64,000 nucleotides of DNA from Denitrificimonas halotolerans (GTDB lineage Bacteria > Pseudomonadota > Gammaproteobacteria > Pseudomonadales > Pseudomonadaceae), in the NCBI RefSeq assembly GCF_034259425.1, contig NZ_JAXIVU010000001.1, forward strand, positions 317,162-381,161, given 5' to 3'. The notes below the pieces were generated by a model. The model worked only from the letters and a program-made list of their open reading frames with translations, was not told the origin of the DNA and ran no database searches. Each line of letters starts with the position of its first letter. The stretch's first letter is position 1. The position numbers and the translations under genes were made by a program. Positions 26,201 through 35,348 of this stretch are shown here, piece by piece.

Positions 26201-26584
26201 ATGGCACGCTTAGAACCGGGCATGGCGCGGATTCGCATTAAAAATCTGCGTTTGCGCACTTACATCGGTATCAATGAAGATGAAATTCGCAATAAACAGG
26301 ATATTTTAATCAACGTCACCTTGTTCTATCCTGCAGAGGATGCGGTAACTATCAATGATATTAACCATGCATTGAACTACCGCACCATCACCAAAGAGAT
26401 CATTCAGCACGTCGAAGAAAATCGCTTCGCATTGCTTGAGCGCTTAACTCAAGAGGTGTTGGACTGCGTGATGCGTCACGAACAGGTACGTTATGCTGAA
26501 GTTGAAGTGGATAAGCCGCATGCTTTACGTTTTTCTGACTCTGTCTCTATTACATTAACAGCACACCGTCCAATCTCATCATGA
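26201..26584 (+). CDS. folX: Dihydroneopterin triphosphate 2'-epimerase FolX
   Basis: A 127-residue FolB/FolX-fold protein. RIRIKNLRLRTYIGINEDEIRNKQDILINV, DAVTINDINHALNYRTI and KPHALRFSDSVSITL fit FolX, which epimerises dihydroneopterin triphosphate to the monapterin form. Sitting after folM and folE it supplies FolM's substrate. FolB (aldolase) is the alternative, but the DI-HALNYRTI block and context favour FolX. Its stop overlaps the next gene as ATGA. Confidence 0.9.
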   Translation: MARLEPGMARIRIKNLRLRTYIGINEDEIRNKQDILINVTLFYPAEDAVTINDINHALNYRTITKEIIQHVEENRFALLERLTQEVLDCVMRHEQVRYAEVEVDKPHALRFSDSVSITLTAHRPISS

Positions 26585-26922
26585 CTCTAACAGCATTCCT
26601 ACAAGCCATTCGCAAGCCAGGGCATCAATTTGCTGACACTCTGGCTTTTATCGATGCTCACTACCAATATACGCCCCGTGCCTTTGATAATGCAGAGCTA
26701 CATAATCCTGCCGGTAGCAATCAAGGTTCTTGTAAAATTCTAGGCTTAGCACTACTAGAAAAGCTGAGCACAGAAGAAACCTTGCTAGCTTTTGGTGAGC
26801 ACTATGCTTGGGTCTTGGCAAACCCTGAAAAAACTGAACATAACAATATTCGTCAGCTGATTAAACACGGCCTAGCCGCGGTCAGCTTTACCCAGTTACC
26901 CCTTAGACGTCTTATTAGCTAA
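26581..26922 (+). CDS. HopJ-family protein
   Basis: A 113-residue protein matching the HopJ family: FIDAHYQYTPRAFDNAELHNPAGSNQGSCKILGLAL followed by ETLLAFGEHYAWVLANPE. The family was named after a putative type III effector but is widespread in free-living bacteria, and no secretion genes are near, so an effector role is unlikely. It is coupled to folX by ATGA. Its last 27 bases overlap the 3' end of rsmI on the opposite strand. Confidence 0.88.
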   Translation: MTLTAFLQAIRKPGHQFADTLAFIDAHYQYTPRAFDNAELHNPAGSNQGSCKILGLALLEKLSTEETLLAFGEHYAWVLANPEKTEHNNIRQLIKHGLAAVSFTQLPLRRLIS

Positions 26923-27765
26923 AGCCCATTGATACAGTGCATTTTTACGCACCCCGGTAATTTGAGCAGCCAAGCCCGCAGCACGCTTAGGCGGTAGTTC
27001 AGCCATAAGCAGTTCAAGTATACGTTGCGCCTCTGGCTGCACTTCATCTGCATCATCAGGTGCTTGATAGCCTGCCACCAAAATGACGCACTCACCTCGC
27101 TGTTGATTACTGTCTGCCGCAATCCAATCGTACATTTCCTGCAATGGTAAACCTTTAATGGTCTCAAAAGCTTTGCTAAGCTCTCTCGCTAAGACTGCCT
27201 GTCGCTCAGCACCAAAAATATCACGCATATCCGCAACACTATCGAGCAAACGGTGCGGTGCTTCATAAAAGATGAGGGTCCTCGAGTCAGCTTTGACAGT
27301 CTCCAATCGCGTGCAGCGCGCAACTTGTTTCGCAGGCAAAAAGCCTTCAAAAACAAAGCGATCTGAAGGCAAGCCCGCAGCAGATAGTGCCGCAATTAAA
27401 GCGCAAGCGCCTGGCACTGGCACCACTTGCACCTGAGCTGCTCTTGCTTGGCGCACAAGATGGTAACCTGGATCTGAAATCAACGGTGTTCCTGCATCTG
27501 AAATGAGAGCAATATCCTCTCCAGCTAACAACCGAGTAATAAAGCGCCCTCCCTCTTCTCGCTCATTATGCTCATGGCAAGCAACTAAAGGGGTACGAAT
27601 ACCAAAATGCTGTAAGAGTCTAGTAGAATGGCGTGTATCTTCAGCAGCAATAAGACTGACTTCAGTTAAAACACGCAAGGCTCGAGCACTGATATCTTCA
27701 AGATTACCAATGGGAGTTGCCACAACGTATAAAGTACCCAAGCCATTGGATTCTGATGTGCTCAT
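26896..27765 (-). CDS. rsmI: 16S rRNA 2'-O-methyltransferase RsmI
   Basis: A 289-residue tetrapyrrole-methylase-fold enzyme that methylates the ribose of C1402 in 16S rRNA. LYVVATPIGNLEDISARALRVL, IAAEDTRHSTRLL, LISDAGTPLISDPGY and PGACALIAALSAAGLPSDRF are diagnostic. It is divergent from lpoA with 129 bases between starts, the standard gammaproteobacterial arrangement. Confidence 0.95.
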   Translation of the reverse strand: MSTSESNGLGTLYVVATPIGNLEDISARALRVLTEVSLIAAEDTRHSTRLLQHFGIRTPLVACHEHNEREEGGRFITRLLAGEDIALISDAGTPLISDPGYHLVRQARAAQVQVVPVPGACALIAALSAAGLPSDRFVFEGFLPAKQVARCTRLETVKADSRTLIFYEAPHRLLDSVADMRDIFGAERQAVLARELSKAFETIKGLPLQEMYDWIAADSNQQRGECVILVAGYQAPDDADEVQPEAQRILELLMAELPPKRAAGLAAQITGVRKNALYQWALANKTSKG

Positions 27766-27894
27766 ACTTCAAATATGCTCCAAAAAAACAGATAAGACAC
27801 TATTGTAGCCTGATTTAACATCACAATATCGCACCAACGCCGTTGCTTGGGTACAATCAAGATAATCATTTTATTGAGCTTGGATTGTTTGTCT

Positions 27895-29715
27895 ATGAAA
27901 ACGCCCTTACGACTCCTTTCAGTTATATGTTTCTCAGCATTTCTGGCCGCTTGTGCTAGCTCACCAAGCAATTCTTTAGGTCAATTACCACCCACCCAAT
28001 ATACTGACCTAGACACTCTATTGCTGCAGGCCAGTAAAAGAGATGACAGTCGCGGTATAGGTCTATATCTAGCTGCCGCAGATTTAGCTTGGCAACAACG
28101 GCTAGTAGCTCGTGCTCGAAAAATTTTAGATGGCATCGACTTAAACCAAGCAACACCTGCACAGCTGATTTTTGCCAAAACGCTAGAAGCAGAAATCGCA
28201 GTAGCACTCAAACAGCCTAAATCTGCACTAAAAGCACTGAACCACCCGAGCTTTCAGTATTTACAAAAAATGCCTAACAACCAGCAAATACGCACCGGTT
28301 TAGTACGCGCCCAAGCTTTCGAAGAGAGCAGCCAATTTGCAGCTGCCGTTCGTGAACGCATTAAAATAGCCCCAATATTAACCGAATCAGCTGCTTTCGA
28401 TAACCACCAAGCAACTTGGCGCCTTGTCAACACCTTATCTATTACACAACTGCAGCTGGAGTTGGAAAGCACAGATGACCCTATTTTCCATGGCTGGTTG
28501 ACATTGGCTCATGTAACTAAAAGCACCCACTCACTACAACAACAGCAAAGTGACCTTTTACAGTGGGTCTTACAAAACCCTAAGCATCCTGCTGGCCAAA
28601 AGCTCCCTGAAGCCTTACAACAATTACAGCAGCTACAAATACAAACAATCAATTCAATCGCTTTACTTCTACCTTCAAACGATCCGAACCAAAACGTTGT
28701 TAACGCGCTACGTAATGGTTTTTTTGCAGCACATTACATTGCTAAAGAAAATGGTGAGCCAACCCCAAATATTCGTCTTTACGACAGCAACAGCTTCACT
28801 TCACTCGATGCCTTCTACCAACAAGCTCAGTCCGATGGTATAGAGCTTGTCGTAGGGCCTTGGGAAAAAGATCTCGTCCGTCAACTTGCGAGCCGCCCTA
28901 CACTAGCCATCGCTACATTAGCGCTAAATTATGCCGATCGCGGACAAATACCGCCACAACAGCTTTTTCAGTATGGTTTAGCTGCTGAAGATGAAGCGCG
29001 CGCCGCTGCAAATCGTGCTTGGGCTGATGGTCTACGTCGTACTGCAATCATGGTTCCCGCAAGTGCTTGGGGTGAACGCATTCAGGCCGAATTTGCAGCT
29101 CATTGGAAATCTCTTGGCGGACAAGTCGTTGGCACCACTCGTTTCTCACGCCCTACTGAACTGCCCGCACAAATTGCAGAGCTCCTTGAACTCCGCGCAA
29201 GTGAACAACGTACTAAACAACTTGAAGCAACTTTAGAAATGAAAGTGGCGGCACAGCCTGCTCGCCGTCAAGATATTGAGTTTATATTTTTAGCCGCCAG
29301 CCCTGAACAAGCACGCCATATCAAGCCTGCATTGGCTTTTCAATATGCCGGTGACATCCCTATTTATGCAACTTCAGCAGTACACTCAGGTGCAAATGAA
29401 ATCTACCCTGAACTCAATGGCCTTCAATTCAGCGAAATGCCTTGGTTTATAGAACCAAATCATCCCACCCGCCAGCACATTACCCAACTCTGGAGTAACG
29501 CTCAAGGCGGTCTCGGCCGTTTTTATGCCATGGGAGCAGATGCCTACCGAATCACAAGCCAGCTACAACAGCTCAGCACTTTACCTAGTAATAGCTCAAC
29601 TGGCCTAACTGGTATTTTACAACTTGATCAGCAAAGACGTATCCATCGTAATCTATACTGGGTCGAATTCAATAACGGGCAACTAACACCTCTAAAGGAC
29701 GCACGGATTGAGTAA
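27895..29715 (+). CDS. lpoA: Penicillin-binding protein activator LpoA
   Basis: A 606-residue outer-membrane lipoprotein. The signal LLSVICFSAFLAACASS has its lipobox Cys near residue 20. An N-terminal TPR-like domain (residues about 40-250) and a C-terminal periplasmic-binding-protein-like domain (INSIALLLPSNDPNQNVVNALRNGF, LYDSNSFTSLDAFYQQA, IYATSAVHSGANEIYPELNGLQF) follow. LpoA activates PBP1a from the outer membrane. ATG at 27895 is chosen for the signal peptide. It leads the lpoA-yraN-diaA-dolP unit. Confidence 0.94.
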   Translation: MKTPLRLLSVICFSAFLAACASSPSNSLGQLPPTQYTDLDTLLLQASKRDDSRGIGLYLAAADLAWQQRLVARARKILDGIDLNQATPAQLIFAKTLEAEIAVALKQPKSALKALNHPSFQYLQKMPNNQQIRTGLVRAQAFEESSQFAAAVRERIKIAPILTESAAFDNHQATWRLVNTLSITQLQLELESTDDPIFHGWLTLAHVTKSTHSLQQQQSDLLQWVLQNPKHPAGQKLPEALQQLQQLQIQTINSIALLLPSNDPNQNVVNALRNGFFAAHYIAKENGEPTPNIRLYDSNSFTSLDAFYQQAQSDGIELVVGPWEKDLVRQLASRPTLAIATLALNYADRGQIPPQQLFQYGLAAEDEARAAANRAWADGLRRTAIMVPASAWGERIQAEFAAHWKSLGGQVVGTTRFSRPTELPAQIAELLELRASEQRTKQLEATLEMKVAAQPARRQDIEFIFLAASPEQARHIKPALAFQYAGDIPIYATSAVHSGANEIYPELNGLQFSEMPWFIEPNHPTRQHITQLWSNAQGGLGRFYAMGADAYRITSQLQQLSTLPSNSSTGLTGILQLDQQRRIHRNLYWVEFNNGQLTPLKDARIE

Positions 29716-30073
29716 TACAGTACAAACAGGACACAAGTTTGAGCGTTACGCCTTACAACATTTAAACCAAGCGGGTTTAGTCAGTATTACTACAAACTGG
29801 TCGTGCCGCTATGGTGAAATCGACCTCATTATGCTCGACCAAGATACTGTAGTATTTATTGAAGTTCGCTACCGCAAACATCAAGATTTTGGTGGCGCAT
29901 TGGACAGTGTTGATCAACGTAAACGAAATAAACTGATCAAAACCGCTGAGTGCTTTTTAAACGAATTTCCACAATGGCTCGAACACCCCTGCCGTTTTGA
30001 TGTCATTAGTGTACATCCGAGCAGTATGCACACATTCGAGCTAGACTGGATCCAAGATGCATTTGAATCCTAA
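29708..30073 (+). CDS. yraN: UPF0102 protein YraN
   Basis: A 121-residue endonuclease-like fold protein of unknown function. GHKFERYALQHLNQAGL, NWSCRYGEIDLIMLD and VVFIEVRYRKHQDFGGALDSVDQRKRNKL carry the E-D-ExR pattern of the restriction-endonuclease fold. The start is probably TTG at 29708, inside the end of lpoA, with AAGGA 7 bases upstream. No later Met gives a complete domain. Conserved position between lpoA and diaA. Confidence 0.92.
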   Translation: MSNTVQTGHKFERYALQHLNQAGLVSITTNWSCRYGEIDLIMLDQDTVVFIEVRYRKHQDFGGALDSVDQRKRNKLIKTAECFLNEFPQWLEHPCRFDVISVHPSSMHTFELDWIQDAFES

Positions 30074-30100
30074 TTTCAATTTTTATTAAAGGCTGATTTT

Positions 30101-30688
30101 ATGCAACCGCGAATTCAACATATGTTTCAAGCAAGCATTGAAACCAAACAAAATTCTTTAACCGTATTACCACCAGCTATTGAAAGTGCCAGCCTTATGA
30201 TGGTGAGTTCACTTCTTAATGAAGGTAAAATTTTAGCCTGTGGTAACGGCGGATCTGCTGGCGATGCACAGCACTTCTCCTCTGAAATGCTCAATCGCTT
30301 TGAACGTGAACGCCCAAGCCTACCTGCTATTGCCCTAACCACTGACAGCTCAACCATTACTTCTATTGCGAATGATTATAGCTACGAAGAAGTTTTCTCT
30401 AAGCAAATCCGTGCTCTAGGTCAAGAAGGTGATGTATTGCTTGCTATATCTACCAGTGGCAATTCAGCCAACATTATCCAAGCTATTCATGCAGCTCACG
30501 ACCGCAATATGTATGTTGTTGCTCTTACCGGCCGTGATGGCGGACAAATTGCACCATTATTATTACCTGATGACATCGAAATCCGAGTGCCATCGAATGT
30601 CACTGCACGCGTACAGGAGGTGCACTTGCTAGTTATTCATAGTTTGTGTGACTTAATTGACCACCAACTGTTTGGGAGTGAAGAATGA
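30101..30688 (+). CDS. diaA: DnaA initiator-associating protein DiaA (SIS domain)
   Basis: A 195-residue SIS-domain protein. LACGNGGSAGDAQHFSSEMLNRFERERP and LLAISTSGNSANIIQAI form the sugar-phosphate-isomerase fold. DiaA tetramers help DnaA load on oriC in E. coli. The paralogue GmhA (heptose isomerase) is the alternative, but position between yraN and dolP points to DiaA. Its stop overlaps dolP as ATGA. Confidence 0.9.
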   Translation: MQPRIQHMFQASIETKQNSLTVLPPAIESASLMMVSSLLNEGKILACGNGGSAGDAQHFSSEMLNRFERERPSLPAIALTTDSSTITSIANDYSYEEVFSKQIRALGQEGDVLLAISTSGNSANIIQAIHAAHDRNMYVVALTGRDGGQIAPLLLPDDIEIRVPSNVTARVQEVHLLVIHSLCDLIDHQLFGSEE

Positions 30689-31212
30689 TTCGTAAAATTC
30701 TTGCTATAGTTTGTATTAGCGTCGCTCTAACTGCCTGTGGTGCACGCACTTTAGGTAATAAAATTGATGACCAATTTATTGCTCCTGAAGTGAGCCGCGC
30801 CATTAAAGAAGCACACGTTGACCTATCCACTACTACATCTCGTATTGTAGTAACTAGCTATAACGGCATCGTACTGGTCGCTGGACAAACCCCTCGCGAG
30901 GAGCTCAAACACATTGCAGGCAAAGCTGCAGAGACAGTGGGAAGCGCCAAAAAGATTCATAATGAATTACAAATCACCACACCAACTTCTGGCCTGGTAC
31001 GCAGCAACGATGCGATGCTTACAGCCAATATAAAAACACGGATGCTGTCCTATAATGACGTCCCAGCTTCTAAAGTAAAAGTAGTAACAGAAAATGGAAC
31101 TGTTTATTTACTAGGTATAATTAGCCGCGCAGAAGCACAACGCGCTACAGCAGTTGCACAAGAAGTGAACGGGGTGCAAAAAATTGTGCGCTTATTCGAA
31201 TATATAGATTAA
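30685..31212 (+). CDS. dolP: BON-domain outer-membrane lipoprotein DolP
   Basis: A 175-residue lipoprotein with signal ILAIVCISVALTACGA (lipobox Cys near residue 19) and two BON domains (about residues 46-110 and 120-175; RIVVTSYNGIVLVAGQTP and VKVVTENGTVYLLGIISRAEAQRA). In enterobacteria DolP (YraP) supports outer-membrane integrity and interacts with the BAM machinery. Coupled to diaA. Confidence 0.93.
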   Translation: MIRKILAIVCISVALTACGARTLGNKIDDQFIAPEVSRAIKEAHVDLSTTTSRIVVTSYNGIVLVAGQTPREELKHIAGKAAETVGSAKKIHNELQITTPTSGLVRSNDAMLTANIKTRMLSYNDVPASKVKVVTENGTVYLLGIISRAEAQRATAVAQEVNGVQKIVRLFEYID

Positions 31213-31293
31213 TCTGTATTGCACACATCTAGCACTGTTCAACTAAAGAGAAGTCTTCTACGGCACTGTAATCAGTACCGTAGAAGATTGGAA

Positions 31294-31779
31294 CTACTTT
31301 ACCACGCGTAAATTTGGACGCCCTGGAGTGGGTGGCTTAGGTGGATCGCCATCAGGTCCTTCTGATTCTTCAGGCTTATCAACTATATGCAATACAGCTG
31401 ACGTCTCTTCATCCCTCCCAGACTCACTGGCATTTTCCTCTAACACCGCCTCTTCATCACTTAAAACGTCTGAGTCAGTATCAAAGAACATACCTTGTCC
31501 ATTTTCACGTGCATAAATTGCCAATACAGCATTGATAGGCACGTAAAGTGAAAATGGTGCACCTGAAAAACGAGCCTCAAAGCTCACAGCTTGGTTATTA
31601 ACCTCTAAATATCGCACCGCCGCAGGTGCGATATTTAAAACAACTCGTCCATCTACTGCATGCCCAGGAGGCACTTTAACGTTAGGATAATTAGCATCAA
31701 CTAAAATATGCGGCGTGCACTCATTATCAACAATCCACTCATGTAATGCGCGCAATATATAAGGACGACTGGAGTTCAT
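31294..31779 (-). CDS. sspB: ClpXP specificity-enhancing factor SspB
   Basis: A 161-residue SspB adaptor that delivers ssrA-tagged proteins to ClpXP. The substrate-binding domain includes SSRPYILRALHEWIVDNECTPHILVDA and LNIAPAAVRYLEVNNQAVSFEARFSG. An acidic flexible linker follows, and the C-terminal PNLRVVK is the ClpX-binding tail. It lies 18 bases downstream of sspA, as usual. Confidence 0.95.
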   Translation of the reverse strand: MNSSRPYILRALHEWIVDNECTPHILVDANYPNVKVPPGHAVDGRVVLNIAPAAVRYLEVNNQAVSFEARFSGAPFSLYVPINAVLAIYARENGQGMFFDTDSDVLSDEEAVLEENASESGRDEETSAVLHIVDKPEESEGPDGDPPKPPTPGRPNLRVVK

Positions 31780-31797
31780 AACTTAATCTACTCCCGC

Positions 31798-32421
31798 TTA
31801 AGGTCGCATTAAACGCTCAGCTTCAGACAAACTAGCCTGAAATGCTTCACGAGCAAAATTACGCTCCATATATTCAAGCAATGGTTGCGCAGCTTTTGGT
31901 AACTCAATACCTAAAACAGGTAAGCGCCATAAGAGTGGCAAGAGATAGCAATCAACCAAACTGAACTCATCGCTCATAAAGTATTTCATGCTAGCAAATA
32001 CAGGTGCAACACCTGTCAAGCTTTCACGCAACTCTTTACGCGCTTTATTACGCGCCGCTTCTTTTGTCTTTTTATCAAGAATCAAGTCTGCTTGCGCACT
32101 CCAGTCACGCTGCACACGGTATGACAACATACGTGTATTCGCACGCGCTACTGGATACACCGGCAACAAAGGCGGGTGTGGATAGCGTTCATCTAAGTAC
32201 TCAAGTATGACAGTTGAATCGTATAGAGCTAAATCGCGATCAACCAGAGTTGGCACAGTAGCATAAGGATTAACCTCAGCTAGATACTCTGGACACTCGC
32301 CATCTACTACATCCATGATCTCAGCAGTTACTGCTTTCTCCGCAAGCACCAAACGCACACGATGCGAGTACTGACACGTAGGATCAGAGTAACAGCCCAA
32401 CTTATTGGGGGCAGACGACAT
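31798..32421 (-). CDS. sspA: Stringent starvation protein A
   Basis: A 207-residue glutathione-transferase-fold protein that binds RNA polymerase with sigma 70 and alters transcription under stress. LGCYSDPTCQYSHRVRLVLAEKAV, ATVPTLVDRDLALYDSTVILEYLDERYPHPPLLP and FSLVDCYLLPLLWRL match SspA. The ATG at 32421 is preceded by a strong GGAGG. It follows the petABC operon in the usual Pseudomonas order. Confidence 0.95.
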   Translation of the reverse strand: MSSAPNKLGCYSDPTCQYSHRVRLVLAEKAVTAEIMDVVDGECPEYLAEVNPYATVPTLVDRDLALYDSTVILEYLDERYPHPPLLPVYPVARANTRMLSYRVQRDWSAQADLILDKKTKEAARNKARKELRESLTGVAPVFASMKYFMSDEFSLVDCYLLPLLWRLPVLGIELPKAAQPLLEYMERNFAREAFQASLSEAERLMRP

Positions 32422-32455
32422 GCTTACCTCCTCCACTAGAAATATACATAAAGCA

Positions 32456-32488
32456 CAAAAACGCACGCGCCCATTAGGGCGCGTGCGT
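32456..32488 (-). terminator. Terminator of the petABC operon
   Basis: A perfect 12-bp stem (32461-32472 with 32477-32488, loop ATTA, GC-rich) is followed on the minus strand by TTTTG. It lies about 26 bases beyond the petC stop and before sspA. Confidence 0.9.
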
Positions 32489-32513
32489 CACTCGGTAGCT
32501 AGCGCATTGTTGA

Positions 32514-33293
32514 TCAATGTACATCTTTCCAGTATTCGCGCTTCAATAAATAGGCAAATACAAAGAAGATAGCAAGGAATAACAATACGTACATTCCGAT
32601 ACGCTGACTCTTGAGCTTAACAGGATTTGCAGAGTATTCGAGGAAAGTTACAAGATTTTTAATTTTCTCGTCAAATTCCACTTCACTTAACTTACCTGTA
32701 TTAGGCACAACAGTCAGTTGATCACAAGCCTCTTGAGTTACTGGCGTACCAGTTAACGGGTCAAATACTTTTTTGCCGTTTTCCTCAATTTGTACTTGTT
32801 TACAACCAATGATTTGACGCCCCTGTAAGCCAACTAAAACGTTAGGCATACCTACAGAATCAAACACCTTGTTATTTACACCGTATGGGCGCGAAGGATC
32901 TTCATAGAATGTACGCAAATATGTATACAACCAATCCGTCCCACGCACACGAGCAACGTTGGTCAAGTCTGGCGCGGCGGCACCGAACCATGCCTTACCA
33001 TCAGACTCGCGCATGCTGGACTTCATATGATCACCATACTTAGCGCCGGTCAATACAAGATTGTCCATCATTAGCTCTTCGCTAATACCCAGATCATTTG
33101 CTACTCGCTCATAACGCTGGAACTTTGCTCCATGACAACCCATGCAATAGTTTACAAAGGTTTGTGCGCCATCTTGCAGAGCCGCTTTATCAGTTAAATC
33201 AATCTTAACGCTATCCAATGGATAAGCGCCGCCTGCAGCAAAACCAAATAGAGGTAATGCAGCTAAAAGTAATGCAGCAATTTGCTTTTTCAT
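32514..33293 (-). CDS. petC: Cytochrome c1 of the bc1 complex
   Basis: A 259-residue cytochrome c1. A signal peptide (IAALLLAALPLFGFAAGG), the heme-binding CMGCH near residues 51-55, and a C-terminal transmembrane anchor (RIGMYVLLFLAIFFVFAYLL) are visible. The Met ligand is probably in DSVGMPNVL. It accepts electrons from the Rieske protein and passes them to soluble or membrane cytochrome c in the periplasm. Third gene of petABC; its ATG overlaps the petB stop. Confidence 0.96.
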   Translation of the reverse strand: MKKQIAALLLAALPLFGFAAGGAYPLDSVKIDLTDKAALQDGAQTFVNYCMGCHGAKFQRYERVANDLGISEELMMDNLVLTGAKYGDHMKSSMRESDGKAWFGAAAPDLTNVARVRGTDWLYTYLRTFYEDPSRPYGVNNKVFDSVGMPNVLVGLQGRQIIGCKQVQIEENGKKVFDPLTGTPVTQEACDQLTVVPNTGKLSEVEFDEKIKNLVTFLEYSANPVKLKSQRIGMYVLLFLAIFFVFAYLLKREYWKDVH

Positions 33294-34504
33294 TAGCCAG
33301 TCACCCTTTCCGGAACCGGTTTAGTTTTTTCCATTCTGGTGTAGAAAGGCATCAGAATGAAGTAAGCGAAGTAAAGAATAGTACAGATACGCGCAATCAA
33401 CGTACGCTCTTCTGTTGCTGGTACAACACCCAACACACCCAAGATTAAGAAGCTGACGCAAAATACAAACAACCAGATTTTGCTTAACCAACCCTTATAG
33501 CGCATAGACCGAACCGGACTACGATCAAGCCATGGTAAAACAAACAACAGGGCAATCGATGCACCCATCGCTATAACACCCATTAACTTATCAGGCACTG
33601 CTCGCAAAATTGCATAGAACGGTGTGAAGTACCAAACAGGCGCAATATGTGCAGGTGTTTTAAGCGCGTTTGCTTGCTCAAAGTTTGGTTTTTCAAGGAA
33701 GTAACCACCCATTTCTGGGAAGAAAAACACTACAAAGCAGAAAACAAACAAGAACACCACAACACCAACAATGTCTTTAACAGTGTAGTAAGGGTGGAAT
33801 GGGATACCATCTAAAGGTACACCATTTTCATCTTTATGCTTCTTAATATCCACACCATCAGGGTTATTAGAACCGACTTCGTGCAATGCTAAGATATGCA
33901 AAACAACTAGCGCCAATAAAACAATAGGCACTGCAATCACATGCAACGCAAAGAAACGGTTTAGGGTAATACCTGAAATGAGATAGTCACCACGAATCCA
34001 CTCAGTGAGATCTGCACCAATAACAGGGATCGCACCAAAGAGTGAAATAATCACCTGCGCCCCCCAGTATGACATCTGTCCCCAAGGCAACAAGTAACCC
34101 ATAAAGGCTTCAGCCATCAATGCTAAGTAAATTAGCATTCCGAAAACCCAAACCAACTCACGAGGCTTCTGATATGAACCGTACAATAAGCCACGGAACA
34201 TATGCATATATACAACAATAAAGAATGCTGATGCGCCTGTTGAATGTAAGTAACGCAAGATCCAGCCGTATTCAACATCACGCATGATGTATTCAACAGA
34301 TGCAAAAGCACCTTCAGCTGATGGTTCATAGCTCATCGTCAACCAAATACCCGTTAGTATCTGATTAACCAGTACTAAAAGAGCAAGGGAGCCGAAGAAA
34401 TAATAGAAGTTAAAGTTTTTCGGCGCGTAATATTTGGATAAATGGTCTTCCCACATTTTGGTGGCTGGGAAACGTGCATCAATCCACTCCATAAACTTGC
34501 TCAT
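33293..34504 (-). CDS. petB: Cytochrome b of the bc1 complex
   Basis: A 403-residue integral membrane cytochrome b with about eight helices. Heme-ligating His pairs lie in LRYLHSTGASAFFIVVYMHMFRGLLYG and NRFFALHVIAVPIVLLALVVLHILALH. WVFGMLIYLALMAEAFMGYLLPWGQMSYWGAQVI is diagnostic, and the quinol-site PEWY-type motif is replaced by APVWYFTPFYAILRAVPDK, as usual in this family's sequences. Single-base coupling with both neighbours. Confidence 0.96.
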   Translation of the reverse strand: MSKFMEWIDARFPATKMWEDHLSKYYAPKNFNFYYFFGSLALLVLVNQILTGIWLTMSYEPSAEGAFASVEYIMRDVEYGWILRYLHSTGASAFFIVVYMHMFRGLLYGSYQKPRELVWVFGMLIYLALMAEAFMGYLLPWGQMSYWGAQVIISLFGAIPVIGADLTEWIRGDYLISGITLNRFFALHVIAVPIVLLALVVLHILALHEVGSNNPDGVDIKKHKDENGVPLDGIPFHPYYTVKDIVGVVVFLFVFCFVVFFFPEMGGYFLEKPNFEQANALKTPAHIAPVWYFTPFYAILRAVPDKLMGVIAMGASIALLFVLPWLDRSPVRSMRYKGWLSKIWLFVFCVSFLILGVLGVVPATEERTLIARICTILYFAYFILMPFYTRMEKTKPVPERVTG

Positions 34505-35097
34505 TATGCAGTCTCCTCATCGATACCAATAATGACGACATCATCTGTCTCATAAGAATGCGGAGGAACAGGCAAGTTCAGCGGCGCTGGTTGGGCCTTA
34601 TACACACGTCCAGCTAAGTCATAGCGTGAACCGTGGCAAGCACAGAAATAACCACCAACCCACTCCGGTCCTAAGTCAACTGGAGCAACTTCAGGCCTGA
34701 AGGTTGGAGAACAACCTAAGTGAGTGCATACACCGAGTACTATCAGCACTTCAGGCTTAATTGAGCGCTCTTTAGGATTAACGTAAGCTGGTTGTTCTGA
34801 CGCTTCGGATTGAGGGTCGCTTAGCTTCGCCTCGATCTTCTTCAGCCCTTCCATAATTTCCGGTGTGCGGTGCACCACAAATACAGGTTGTCCACGCCAT
34901 TCAACAACAACTTGCTCACCTGGCCCAACCTTACTTATATTCACACGCACCGGTGCTCCCGCGGCTTTCGCCTTAGCACTTGGAGCCCAAGACCCCAAGA
35001 ACGGGATCGCAGCCCCTGCCGCTCCAACCGCACCCACCACAGAGGTGGCTGCAACTAGAAAGCGACGTCGGCCCGAATTCACGCCGTCATTGCTCAT
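34504..35097 (-). CDS. petA: Rieske iron-sulfur subunit of the bc1 complex
   Basis: A 197-residue Rieske protein. A twin-arginine signal/anchor (SGRRRFLVAATSVVGAVGAAGAAIPF) precedes the cluster-binding motifs CTHLGCSP and CACHGSRYD. It takes electrons from ubiquinol for cytochrome c1. First gene of the operon, transcribed after rplM-rpsI; a terminator separates the two units. Confidence 0.96.
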   Translation of the reverse strand: MSNDGVNSGRRRFLVAATSVVGAVGAAGAAIPFLGSWAPSAKAKAAGAPVRVNISKVGPGEQVVVEWRGQPVFVVHRTPEIMEGLKKIEAKLSDPQSEASEQPAYVNPKERSIKPEVLIVLGVCTHLGCSPTFRPEVAPVDLGPEWVGGYFCACHGSRYDLAGRVYKAQPAPLNLPVPPHSYETDDVVIIGIDEETA

Positions 35098-35293
35098 TTA
35101 AGTCGTCTCCCATCAGCTATTTAGCCTATTATCAGGCTTTGTAATAAGAAAAAAGCTACTTACATTTTTGAATGTAACAAATAGTAAAGAAAAGGCGCCT
35201 TCTTGACAAGTTATCGCCACATTCCATACACCCTAGAATTGCCAATATATAACCTGCTAACCATAAAACTGTTGTCACAAGGCAAGACAGATA

Positions 35294-35332
35294 CAAAAAA
35301 CGCCCTGATTCCTTGCGGAAACGGGCGTTTTT
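35294..35332 (-). terminator. Terminator after rpsI
   Basis: AAAAAACGCCC pairs with GGGCGTTTTT around a 17-base loop. The minus-strand transcript from rpsI ends in six T after the stem. Confidence 0.9.
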
Positions 35333-35348
35333 CTGCAGCAAGTATCGA

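Noticed and set aside
26581..26922. HopJ as a type III effector suggesting pathogenicity
   Set aside because: The family is common in non-pathogens and no secretion genes or hrp-box were seen. The gene is coupled to the pterin genes.
30101..30688. The SIS protein as heptose isomerase GmhA
   Set aside because: Its location between yraN and dolP is the conserved diaA position, and no heptose genes are nearby.
32461..32488. The 12-bp perfect palindrome as a REP-type repeat
   Set aside because: Only one copy was seen, and the T run and position after petC make it a terminator.
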